This document shows positions 1 to 6,261 of a DNA stretch of 7,779 nucleotides, one piece after another. The translations under genes and the position numbers were made by a program. Position 1 is the stretch's first letter, and every line of letters starts with the position of its first letter. The notes beneath the pieces were generated by a model. That model made no database searches. It was not told the origin of the DNA and saw nothing but the letters and a program-made list of their open reading frames with translations. The DNA is from Clostridiales bacterium (GTDB lineage: Bacteria; Bacillota; Clostridia; Saccharofermentanales; UBA5734), in assembly GCA_003451915.1 (NCBI GenBank), contig DMJC01000148.1, forward strand, positions 1 through 7,779, in the 5' to 3' direction.

Positions 1-1239
1 AATCTCATTTTCCAGATAATCGAGAGCTTCTTCATTGCTGAAGATACGGGTTTCCAATTCTTCTGTATGATTCTTGATCAGGGCGTGGCTGTCAATGGTC
101 ATCTGCTGGGCGATTTCGGTCATCCGGGCTAATTCTTTGATAGCCAGATCAATGGCAATGGCCGGGCTGCCGACAACCTTATAATCAATATAGGCGAGCC
201 GCTTGTGGATAACCGGATCCTGACCAGGTACGATCAGCTTGACCAGTTTGACCATTAGCCAGATTAACGGAAACCAGATTATTGTGTTGACCACATTGAA
301 CAGAGTATGCGAAACGGCAATGCTCTCACGCATGTTATCTGCAACCGGTGTCAGCATGCCCAGAATGCCGGTGTTGGAATCAGCAACCAGGCTGTGGCCG
401 ATGACCCCGACGGTCTGATTAACCAGCCAGGTAAATGGCTTCAGTATAAACATGAACAGGATTGATCCAACAGTATTAAACACAGAATGAGCGGCAGCTG
501 CTCGCTTGGAATCACGTGTGCCGCCAATGGTAGCCAGGATAGCGGTGATGGTTGTGCCAATGTTGCTGCCAAGCAGAATGGGAATTGCCTGGTAAAGGCT
601 GATCAACGGGGTGCCGGCGGCGTCAGTCGCTGTACCGGACAAAGTCTGTAAAACACCGATGGCTGCTGATGAACTCTGCACAATCATCGTTGTGACAGCA
701 CCAACCAGGAGACCTAAAACAGGCATGTCCTTAATCTGGAGCAGCAAGTTGGAAAAAGCTTCGCTTTTTGCCAGAGGCTTCATAGCGGCGCTCATGCTGT
801 TAAGGCCGACGAACAGGACGCCAAAGGCGAAAACGATTTGGCCGATGTAACGGATCTTGGGTTTCTTGATAAAGAACATCATGATGAATCCAACTGCCAC
901 AAAGAGCCAGGCGAACTCATCGATTTTGGCTGCGACGATCCAGGCGGTCATCGTTGTGCCGATGTTGGCGCCCATGATGACGCCGATTGCCTGAGGCAGC
1001 GTCATCAGGCCGGCGCCGACAAAACCGACAACCATGACCGTGGTTGCCGATGAACTCTGGATGATCATGGTCACCACGGTACCAACCAGAATCGCCCTGA
1101 GCGGTGTTCCGGTCAGCATGGCCAGAACTGTGCGCATCTTATCACCCGCTGTTTTCTGCAATCCTTCACCCATCTGGTGCATACCGAAAATAAACAGGGC
1201 CAGGCCGCCGAACAGGGTCATAATTGTCGAAATTTCCAT
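1..1239 (-). CDS. Na+/phosphate cotransporter family protein with PhoU-like C-terminus (3' end cut by window)
   Basis: This is an inner-membrane sodium-coupled phosphate transporter of the NptA/PNaS family. The 413 visible codons are open to the window edge. The hallmark duplicated halves are both present: QSSSATT at residues 61-67 with GANIGTT at 90-96, and QSSSAA at 188-193 with GSNIGTT at 224-230. Hydrophobic helices fill most of residues 5-340. From about residue 350 the sequence turns amphipathic and charged (IDYKVVGSPAIAIDLAIKEL), as in the PhoU-like helical domain that many bacterial members carry; the rest of it lies outside the window. The ATG at 1239 is preceded by GAGGTG seven nt upstream. 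The gene lies 101 nt downstream of the MarR gene on the same strand, so some read-through from the efflux operon is possible. No pst or pho gene is visible, so a phosphate role rests on family membership; other anions cannot be excluded. Confidence 0.9.
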   Translation of the reverse strand, partial: MEISTIMTLFGGLALFIFGMHQMGEGLQKTAGDKMRTVLAMLTGTPLRAILVGTVVTMIIQSSSATTVMVVGFVGAGLMTLPQAIGVIMGANIGTTMTAWIVAAKIDEFAWLFVAVGFIMMFFIKKPKIRYIGQIVFAFGVLFVGLNSMSAAMKPLAKSEAFSNLLLQIKDMPVLGLLVGAVTTMIVQSSSAAIGVLQTLSGTATDAAGTPLISLYQAIPILLGSNIGTTITAILATIGGTRDSKRAAAAHSVFNTVGSILFMFILKPFTWLVNQTVGVIGHSLVADSNTGILGMLTPVADNMRESIAVSHTLFNVVNTIIWFPLIWLMVKLVKLIVPGQDPVIHKRLAYIDYKVVGSPAIAIDLAIKELARMTEIAQQMTIDSHALIKNHTEELETRIFSNEEALDYLENEI

Positions 1240-1300
1240 TGCTTTACACCTCAACTGCTGCGCAGATCACCCTGCGCTTAAGCAGAAATAGACAGGCTAT

Positions 1301-1329
1301 ATTTTACACAGGTTTTTCTGCAAGAGCAA
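1301..1329 (-). promoter_or_regulatory. Candidate promoter for the Na+/phosphate cotransporter
   Basis: On the minus strand a TAAAAT box (1306-1301) matches the sigma-A -10 at five of six positions. It lies 17 bp from TTGCTC (1329-1324), which matches the -35 at only three positions. It would give a leader of about 55 nt containing a 6-bp hairpin (GCGCAG/CTGCGC, 1260-1277). The -35 is weak, so this is a candidate only; the gene may instead be read from the upstream MATE-MarR operon. Confidence 0.35.
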
Positions 1330-1340
1330 TCATGAGAATT

Positions 1341-1766
1341 TCAGGTTATATTGTCTGCCATTCGCTGGAGCAGAACAAAGGCTGCCTGCCGGTCAGCCTG
1401 GTCAAAACCAGCCAGAAGCCTGTCACTCCAGTCATTGAGATGCTGATGGATGACTTTCAGCATTTCCCGGCCTTGCTCCGTCAGGGCCAGCTGGTATAAA
1501 CGCCGGTCATCATCACATATTGAGCGAAGGATCAAGCCGAGTTCTTCGAGCCGTTTGCATAGCCTGGCCACGGTTCCTTTGTCAACGCTGAAATAGCTGA
1601 CCAGAAAATCCTGGCTGATTCCGTGATTTTTTTCAAGGCAAAGCAGGAATGAATACATGGGCCCCATCAGGCCATATTTATTCAGGCGTTCAGCCATGAA
1701 CTGGGTTCGCCGGCGGTTCAAAAAAAACAGATATCGGTTCAGATCACGCGCCGAGACATCACTCAT
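1341..1766 (-). CDS. MarR-family transcriptional regulator
   Basis: A 141-residue winged-helix DNA-binding protein, the normal length for MarR proteins. The core helix-turn-helix and wing cover roughly residues 51-103: the recognition region SVDKGTVARLCKRLEELGLI (60-79), then the wing with DDDRR (85-89) and the typical LALTEQGREML that opens the dimerisation helix. The flanking N- and C-terminal helices would form the dimer. The start ATG overlaps the stop of the MATE gene (ATGA at 1766-1763), with GGTGAT just upstream, so translation is probably coupled. Being in the same transcript as an efflux pump, it most likely represses the operon and is released by a pump substrate. The perfect palindrome over the operon promoter is the natural binding site. 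The ligand is unknown. Confidence 0.92.
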   Translation of the reverse strand: MSDVSARDLNRYLFFLNRRRTQFMAERLNKYGLMGPMYSFLLCLEKNHGISQDFLVSYFSVDKGTVARLCKRLEELGLILRSICDDDRRLYQLALTEQGREMLKVIHQHLNDWSDRLLAGFDQADRQAAFVLLQRMADNIT

Positions 1767-3181
1767 ACAATCACCACGCCTGGATTGGCGTCGACCTCGA
1801 CAGGCTCTTCAGCTTTGCTGAGCATGCGGACTTTGATATCACGTATAATAGAAATACATAGTGGCACGGCGATCAGCATGGATAACAGGTCGGAGGCAAA
1901 TTGCACGGCAGCCAGACCATTTGCACCGAAAATCAGCGGCAGAACGACGATCGAAGGGATCAGGCAGAGACCTTGGCGGGATATGCTGAGAATAGCAGCA
2001 CCACGAGCTTTACCAAGACCTGCATACAGCATGTTGACGACGATGACCCAGGCATGGAGGGGCATGACCAGACATTGCAGGCGAATCGACAGAACGCCGA
2101 TTGCCAGTAATTCTTGATCGGTTTTGGTAAAAAGGCCTATCAGCGTCTGGGCCAGAACCGCCAGGATGATGCCCATCACCGCACCGGCGATCAGCGTAAC
2201 AATCGACGAAAAAGTGAAAGCCTTGTACACCCGGTCATAACGGCGAGCGCCCCAGTTAAAACCGGCAACCGGCTGGAAGCCCTGGCCGAAACCGAGAATT
2301 GCCGAAGTCGGGAACATCACCACCCGGTTGACCACTGACATTCCGGCCAGAATCGAATCCGAGTATAATCCGGCAGACTTGTTCAGCACGATCATCGAAA
2401 CAGCAGCCAGACCGGATCGCATCATAGCCGGGAAGCCCATTTTGGCGACTTCGCTGACGATCTCCCCGCTGAAATGAATATTGCGTGCACTAAGATGCAA
2501 CAGGCTGGTTCGCCGCAGATAGGGGGCGATTAAAATGATGAAACTGACGACTTTCGAAATCGCCGTTGCAGCTGAAGCCCCTTTGACACCCCAGCCAAAC
2601 CCCAGAATAAACAGCGGATCCACCGCGATATTAAGCACCGCGCCGGAGACCATGCCGATCATCGAAAAAAGCGCACTGCCTTCAGAACGCAGACACTGGT
2701 TCATCACAAAGCTCGAGGCCATAAAAGGCGCTGCCAGCAAAACGTAACTGGCATAATCTTTGCTGTACTGGATAATATTATCGGTCGCACCGAGACCGCG
2801 AACCAGCGGATCTAAAAAAACAAGCCCGAGAATCATGACCACGAGACCTGAAAAAATAGCTGTGAAAAAGGTTGTTGAAAGGACCTGGGACGCCTTTCTA
2901 TCTTGTTTGGCGCCTAATAGGCGGGCGATAAAGCTGTTGGCGCCGACAGCCAGAAAAGAACCGACCGTCATGATCAGGTTATCGAGCGAAAAATTGACAC
3001 CGACAGCAGCTGTGGCTGATGTGCCCAGATAACTGACAAAATAAGTATCAGCCAGACTGTACATTGAAGTGATCATCATGCTGACGATGGTCGGGACGGC
3101 CATTTTCGGGATCAGACGATGCATCGGCAGGGTAAGCATCATCTCGCGGCGGCTTTCCCGGAGCGAAGCTGCAGGCGGCAA
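1763..3181 (-). CDS. MATE-family multidrug efflux transporter
   Basis: A 472-residue membrane antiporter that would export cationic drugs or metabolites using a Na+ or H+ gradient. The length and about 12 hydrophobic segments fit the family. Landmarks are YSLADTYFVSYLGTSATAAV (41-60), ARLLGAKQ (86-93), NQCLRSEGSA (161-170), the first-half end around LNIAVDPLFILGFGWGVKGA (183-202), and GFGQGFQPVAGFNWGA (297-312) in the second half. The pattern is closest to the MepA/DinF-like branch. The start is a TTG at 3181: GGAGG lies seven nt before it (3193-3189), whereas the in-frame ATG codons at residues 14-15 lack a good ribosome site. The MarR gene follows with a 4-nt overlap. Substrate cannot be read from sequence. 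Confidence 0.93.
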   Translation of the reverse strand: MPPAASLRESRREMMLTLPMHRLIPKMAVPTIVSMMITSMYSLADTYFVSYLGTSATAAVGVNFSLDNLIMTVGSFLAVGANSFIARLLGAKQDRKASQVLSTTFFTAIFSGLVVMILGLVFLDPLVRGLGATDNIIQYSKDYASYVLLAAPFMASSFVMNQCLRSEGSALFSMIGMVSGAVLNIAVDPLFILGFGWGVKGASAATAISKVVSFIILIAPYLRRTSLLHLSARNIHFSGEIVSEVAKMGFPAMMRSGLAAVSMIVLNKSAGLYSDSILAGMSVVNRVVMFPTSAILGFGQGFQPVAGFNWGARRYDRVYKAFTFSSIVTLIAGAVMGIILAVLAQTLIGLFTKTDQELLAIGVLSIRLQCLVMPLHAWVIVVNMLYAGLGKARGAAILSISRQGLCLIPSIVVLPLIFGANGLAAVQFASDLLSMLIAVPLCISIIRDIKVRMLSKAEEPVEVDANPGVVIV

Positions 3182-3192
3182 AAAAATTCCTC

Positions 3193-3226
3193 CTTACAAT
3201 TAGTTGCAATTGCAACTAATTGTAAG
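3193..3226. promoter_or_regulatory. 34-bp perfect palindrome, probable MarR operator
   Basis: The left arm CTTACAATTAGTTGCAA is followed at once by its exact reverse complement, giving a 17-bp arm with no spacer (centre 3209/3210). It contains the -10 box of the MATE-MarR promoter and the expected start of transcription, and its 3193 end is the first G of the MATE ribosome site. A MarR dimer bound here would block RNA polymerase. The link to the MarR protein is inferred from position and symmetry. Confidence 0.8.
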
Positions 3227-3247
3227 CCTGCCTGGGACAAGTGTCAA
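3219..3247 (-). promoter_or_regulatory. Promoter of the MATE-MarR operon
   Basis: On the minus strand TTGACA (3247-3242) is a perfect sigma-A -35 box; 17 bp later TACAAT (3224-3219) matches the -10 box at five of six positions. Transcription would start near 3212, about 30 nt before the TTG start at 3181, inside the palindrome. Confidence 0.82.
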
Positions 3248-3274
3248 GGCAAAGCCTTCACTCGTCATCCAGGC
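3230..3274. repeat. Imperfect inverted repeat (about 18 bp paired)
   Basis: GCCTGG (3230-3235) pairs with CCAGGC (3269-3274), GAC (3236-3238) with GTC (3264-3266), AGTG (3240-3243) with CACT (3259-3262) and AAGGC (3246-3250) with GCCTT (3254-3258), around an AAA loop and with small bulges. It covers the -35 and spacer of the MATE promoter. No T-run follows on either strand that would make a good terminator. It could be a relic of a small repeat element, a second regulator site, or the old terminator of a lost gene. Confidence 0.45.
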
Positions 3275-3403
3275 TTTAAGTGCCCGAATTGCGGCGTACC
3301 GGTGACCGAAATCGGTGCAAGGCAAAGCAATTATTGCAGCTCATCCATCGAACCTCTCAACAGCCGGGTCTGGACGTTTTGTGACTTCTCGCTTAAAATC
3401 TGA
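3275..3403 (+). pseudogene. Probable remnant of a zinc-ribbon protein (C-terminal fragment)
   Basis: The reading frame ending at TGA 3401-3403 encodes KCPNCGVPVTEIGA, a typical zinc-ribbon first knuckle (Cys codons at 3281 and 3290). It is followed by SNYCSSSIEPL, which resembles a second knuckle CxYCGSSI with the first Cys changed to Ser and Gly changed to Ser. About 20 more residues (NSRVWTFCDFSLKI) then end at the stop, much like the tail of clostridial zinc-ribbon proteins. No start codon or ribosome site lies in frame close upstream; the only in-frame ATG is inside the MATE gene. I read it as the leftover 3' end of a gene whose front was lost. Identification rests on motif resemblance only. 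Confidence 0.38.
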
Positions 3404-3452
3404 CTACAGGGAGGTTCTGGCGGTCAGCCTGCTGCTGTTCATATGAAAATGC

Positions 3453-3482
3453 TTGACAGATAAAAGTTAACCGTGGTAAACT
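3453..3482 (+). promoter_or_regulatory. Promoter of the FeoB-associated protein gene
   Basis: A perfect TTGACA (3453-3458) is followed after 18 bp by TAAACT (3477-3482), which matches the -10 box at four of six positions. Transcription would start near 3489, leaving a leader of about 37 nt before the ATG at 3526. The long spacer and imperfect -10 suit a regulated promoter. Confidence 0.6.
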
Positions 3483-3484
3483 TT
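3463..3484. promoter_or_regulatory. 22-bp operator-like palindrome in the promoter
   Basis: AAAGTTAACC (3463-3472) and GGTAAACTTT (3475-3484) are inverted copies matching at nine of ten positions with a GT centre. The site fills the spacer and the -10 box, a classic repressor position. The gene it controls belongs to an iron-uptake-associated family, so a metal-dependent repressor (DtxR/MntR or Fur type) is a reasonable guess, but I do not recognise the sequence as an established box. Confidence 0.5.
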
Positions 3485-3525
3485 AACTGCCCGCACCGTA
3501 TTCCAAAGAACAAGAAGGCAACGCC

Positions 3526-3729
3526 ATGTTGACATTTTTAATTGATAATATAGCCAGTATCATCATTATGGCGTTGATCGCGGCCGCCCTTGCCGGCGCC
3601 ATCGCCAAAATCATACGCGACAAAAAGAACGGATCTGCTTGCAGCAGCGGCTGCGGCGGCTGTGGCGGCTGTGCATTGGCGGACAGCTGCAAAGCTGGCA
3701 AACACCATCCTGGCGATCAGTCTGTTTAG
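3526..3729 (+). CDS. FeoB-associated Cys-rich membrane protein
   Basis: A 67-residue protein with one N-terminal membrane helix (about residues 5-29, rich in I, A and L). A basic stretch follows (KIIRDKKNG, 28-36) and then a cysteine cluster CSSGCGGCGGCALADSC (39-55). This layout of helix, KDKKNG-like linker and Cys/Gly-rich tail is that of the small FeoB-associated family, normally encoded next to the ferrous iron transporter feoB. The cluster has five Cys and could bind iron or another metal on the membrane's inner face; its exact role is unknown. ATG 3526 has GAAGG seven nt upstream. No feoA or feoB is present in the window, so the gene stands alone with its own promoter. The residues after the Cys cluster (KAGKHHPGDQSV) contain a His pair and make it slightly longer than usual. 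Confidence 0.8.
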   Translation: MLTFLIDNIASIIIMALIAAALAGAIAKIIRDKKNGSACSSGCGGCGGCALADSCKAGKHHPGDQSV

Positions 3730-3814
3730 GAGAAGAAATTCCGCTGCTGGTGTGCGGGTTCGCAGTTTGATCCCCTGATCGTTAAAACTTTCCTCAAAAA
3801 TATTCTTGGATGAG

Positions 3815-3843
3815 TTGACAGCCGATTTTGAAGGTTCTATAAT
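3815..3843 (+). promoter_or_regulatory. Consensus promoter of the xylose operon
   Basis: TTGACA (3815-3820) and TATAAT (3838-3843) match the sigma-A consensus at all twelve positions with the ideal 17-bp spacer. The predicted start is near 3850, just before the 20-bp palindrome. So strong a promoter would need tight repression. It is the only clear promoter I see for the regulator, xylA and xylB. Confidence 0.88.
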
Positions 3844-3852
3844 TATAAACAG

Positions 3853-3872
3853 ATGTGTGCACGTGCACACAT
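3853..3872. promoter_or_regulatory. 20-bp perfect palindrome, probable operator for the LacI-family regulator
   Basis: ATGTGTGCACGTGCACACAT is its own reverse complement and has the central CG step usual for LacI-family operators. It lies directly after the expected transcription start and ends 20 nt before the regulator's GTG start, so bound repressor would block initiation or early elongation. Self-control by the adjacent regulator is inferred from position. Confidence 0.82.
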
Positions 3873-3891
3873 TGCAAATGGAGGTGGTAGC

Positions 3892-4974
3892 GTGAAGGTA
3901 ACGCTGGAAGAGATTGCCCGAATGGCAGGCGTTTCGCGTGGCATTGTCGATCGTGTCTACCACAGCCGCGGTTATGTCAAAACCGAGAAAGCTGAGCTTG
4001 TCCGCCAGCTGCTCGCCCAGTATGATTACCGCCCCAATAAGCTCGCCCGCGCCCTGTCTGTTTCTCAAAACAAAAAGAGGATTGCAGTCATTCTCAACAG
4101 CATCGGCAACGAGTACTTTGACGATGTCATAATGGGTATCCAAAGTGCGGCCCGTGACTTTGCCGGGTACGGCCTCAGTGTTGAAATCAGCAGTCTCAAA
4201 GGTTTTGAAGCTGCTGACCAGATTAAAGCCATCGACCAGTGCATTGAGCAAAGTTGCGATGCCCTGGTGTTGACACCCGTCAATGATCCGGCTATTGCCG
4301 ATCGGCTGCAGCTCATTCTTGGCCAGGGCATTCCGGTGATCACCGTCAACACGGACATCAACCCGGCTGCGCGCAGCTGCTATATCGGCTGCGATTACCG
4401 GCAGAGCGGGGTGATGGCCGGAGGTTTTCTCCTGCTGCTTACCAATGGCCGGCCAGCCCGTGTCGCGGTGATCCAGGGATCCGACCACGTCAAAGGCCAC
4501 CTTGAGCGGTTTGAAGGCTTTGTCGAAACACTGAAAATGCAATCAGCTATTGAGATCATCGCCTGCGAGCCCTGCCAGGACGACGAGGAAGTGGCTCTCA
4601 GCAAAACTCAGGCAATTTTACAGACCGGTCAGCCAGATTATATTTATGTAGCAGCCGGTGGTCTCGCCGGGGTCATGCAGGCGATCCGTGATGCACAGCA
4701 GCCGGTCCAGGTGATTGCCAATGACTTGACTCAAGCGGCCATAGACGGCTTGAAATCCGGGATCATCCAGGCCACGATCTTCCAGCAGCCCTTCCGCCAG
4801 GGTTATCTGGCAATCCGCACCCTGTTTGAACATATCTACCAGGACATCACGATCAGCGATCAGAGCAATACCATCCAACTGACCTATGTCACAAAGTACA
4901 ATCTGCCTAATGCGCAGGACGAAAGGGGATCTTACCATGAAAAAGTATCAGGAAATCAGCAAGATCAAGTTTGA
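3892..4974 (+). CDS. LacI-family transcriptional regulator of the xylose operon
   Basis: A 360-residue repressor-type protein. Residues 3-22 ([20 protein letters not shown]) form the LacI helix-turn-helix, [10 protein letters not shown] (47-56) is the hinge helix, and residues 63-338 are a periplasmic-binding-protein-like sugar domain ([20 protein letters not shown] at 64-83, [10 protein letters not shown] at 123-132, [10 protein letters not shown] at 147-156). The start is the GTG at 3892 with GGAGG seven nt before it. An in-frame ATG at 3853 exists, but it sits inside the palindrome, right at the transcription start, with no ribosome site. The family domain normally ends near YVTKYNL (332-338); 22 further residues run on into xylA, overlapping it by 38 nt. 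Its position ahead of xylA and xylB makes xylose or xylulose the likely inducer. It is a xylR by function if that is right, but no ligand can be read from sequence. Confidence 0.9.
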   Translation: MKVTLEEIARMAGVSRGIVDRVYHSRGYVKTEKAELVRQLLAQYDYRPNKLARALSVSQNKKRIAVILNSIGNEYFDDVIMGIQSAARDFAGYGLSVEISSLKGFEAADQIKAIDQCIEQSCDALVLTPVNDPAIADRLQLILGQGIPVITVNTDINPAARSCYIGCDYRQSGVMAGGFLLLLTNGRPARVAVIQGSDHVKGHLERFEGFVETLKMQSAIEIIACEPCQDDEEVALSKTQAILQTGQPDYIYVAAGGLAGVMQAIRDAQQPVQVIANDLTQAAIDGLKSGIIQATIFQQPFRQGYLAIRTLFEHIYQDITISDQSNTIQLTYVTKYNLPNAQDERGSYHEKVSGNQQDQV

Positions 4975-6247
4975 GGGCACCGGCAGCAGCAATCCGTTTG
5001 CATTCCGCCATTACGACGCCGACGCGCTCGTCATGGGCAAGCCGATGCGCGATCATCTCAAGTTCGCCATGAGTTACTGGCACACCATCAATGCCGGCGG
5101 CGCCGACATGTTCGGCAGCGAGACCATCGACAAATCCTTCGGCCAGAGTGACCCGATGGCCAGGTACAAGGCCAAGGCCGACTTCGCCTTCGAATTCATG
5201 GCTAAACTGGGCATCGGCTATTACTGCTTCCATGATGTCGATGTTGCACCGGAGGGCGCAACGCTGGCTGAAAGCACCCGCAACCTCGAGATCATGACCG
5301 ACTACCTGCTTGAAAAGCAAAAACAATATGGCATCAAGCTGCTCTGGGGCACAGCCAACATGTTCTCGGACAAGAAATACATGGCTGGCGCCGCGACCAG
5401 TGGCTCAGCCGAAGTTTTCGCTGTTGCCGCCGGCAAAATCAAAGCCGCGATTGATGCAACCATCAAGCTGGGCGGCCTGGGTTATGTCTTCTGGGGTGGC
5501 CGTGAAGGTTATGACACCCTGCTCAACACCGATGTCGGCCTTGAGCTCGACAATCTCGGCCGCATGCTGACCATGGCCCGCGACTATGCCCGCGCCAAAG
5601 GCTTCAAGGGCGACTTCCTGATCGAGCCCAAGCCGAAGGAACCGACCAAGCACCAGTATGACTTTGACGTCGCCACCTGCATCAGCTTCTTGCGCAAATA
5701 CAACCTGATGGCCGATTTCCGCATGAACATCGAAGCCAATCATGCAACCCTTGCCGGCCATACTTTCCAGCACGAGCTGCGCATGGCCCGCATCAACGGC
5801 GTTTTCGGCTCGATCGACGCCAATCAGGGCGACCTGCTGCTGGGCTGGGACACCGACCAATTCCCGACCAACGTCTATGACACCACCCTGTGCATGTATG
5901 AAGTCCTCAAAGAAGGCGGCTTCAAAAACGGCGGCCTCAACTTTGACGCCAAAACCCGCCGCGCCAGCAATCAGTTCGAAGATCTCCTGCTCGCCTACAT
6001 TTCAGGTATGGATGCCTTCGCCATCGGCCTGAAAAAGGCAGCGGCAATCATCGAAGACGGCCGCCTGGATCAGTTTGTCGCCGGCAAATATGCTTCGTAC
6101 GGCACCGGCATCGGCCTGTCGATCGTTGAAAACAAAGAAACCCTGGAAAGCCTTTATGACTTTGCCAAGGATCTGCGTGGCATTGATGTACCCAGCGGCC
6201 GTCAGGAATATCTTGAGACCATCCTGAACAATATCCTATTCGACTGA
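4937..6247 (+). CDS. xylA: Xylose isomerase
   Basis: A 436-residue cytoplasmic enzyme that interconverts D-xylose and D-xylulose using two divalent metal ions. All expected active-site residues are present: His99 and Asp102 in CFHDVD, Glu230 in [12 protein letters not shown], Glu266 and His269 in [12 protein letters not shown], Asp294 in SIDANQGD, Asp305 and Asp307 in GWDTDQFP, and Asp337 in NFDAK. The length, the long N-terminus ([19 protein letters not shown]) and the C-terminal [16 protein letters not shown] mark it as the long (group II) type found in Clostridia and Bacteroidetes. ATG 4937 is chosen because AGGGG lies eight nt upstream and the protein then has the family length; an in-frame ATG at 4886 would add 17 unrelated residues. 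It overlaps the regulator's end. One oddity is DKKYM at 145-149, where relatives usually have HPRFM. Confidence 0.97.
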   Translation: MKKYQEISKIKFEGTGSSNPFAFRHYDADALVMGKPMRDHLKFAMSYWHTINAGGADMFGSETIDKSFGQSDPMARYKAKADFAFEFMAKLGIGYYCFHDVDVAPEGATLAESTRNLEIMTDYLLEKQKQYGIKLLWGTANMFSDKKYMAGAATSGSAEVFAVAAGKIKAAIDATIKLGGLGYVFWGGREGYDTLLNTDVGLELDNLGRMLTMARDYARAKGFKGDFLIEPKPKEPTKHQYDFDVATCISFLRKYNLMADFRMNIEANHATLAGHTFQHELRMARINGVFGSIDANQGDLLLGWDTDQFPTNVYDTTLCMYEVLKEGGFKNGGLNFDAKTRRASNQFEDLLLAYISGMDAFAIGLKKAAAIIEDGRLDQFVAGKYASYGTGIGLSIVENKETLESLYDFAKDLRGIDVPSGRQEYLETILNNILFD

Positions 6248-6261
6248 CAGGAGGGACGGAC

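Noticed and set aside
1260..1277. Hairpin GCGCAG-ATCACC-CTGCGC as terminator of the MATE-MarR operon
   Set aside because: The stem is only six bp and no T-run follows on either strand; it sits in the probable leader of the cotransporter gene.
3119..3403. A 94-codon plus-strand open frame from inside the MATE gene to 3403 as an intact gene
   Set aside because: The ATG is inside the MATE gene and there is no ribosome site. Only the last 40 or so residues look protein-like, so it was recorded as a remnant instead.
3631..3684. Tandem repeat in the GGCTGTGGCGGCTGTG stretch
   Set aside because: It is simply the Cys/Gly-rich coding sequence of the FeoB-associated protein, not an independent repeat element.
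3730..3814. A terminator between the small Cys-rich gene and the xyl promoter
   Set aside because: Only short 4-bp stems (such as TGCG-GGTT-CGCA) are present and none is followed by a T-run, so no intrinsic terminator can be called.
3538..4542. A 334-codon open frame on the minus strand across the small Cys-rich gene and the LacI-family regulator
   Set aside because: It lies opposite two well-supported genes. Its protein has no recognisable domain, it has no good ribosome site, and the length is explained by the codon bias of the opposite strand.
4886..4936. An upstream ATG start for xylA at 4886
   Set aside because: It adds 17 residues unlike any xylose isomerase N-terminus and lacks a ribosome site, whereas ATG 4937 has AGGGG eight nt upstream and gives the family length.
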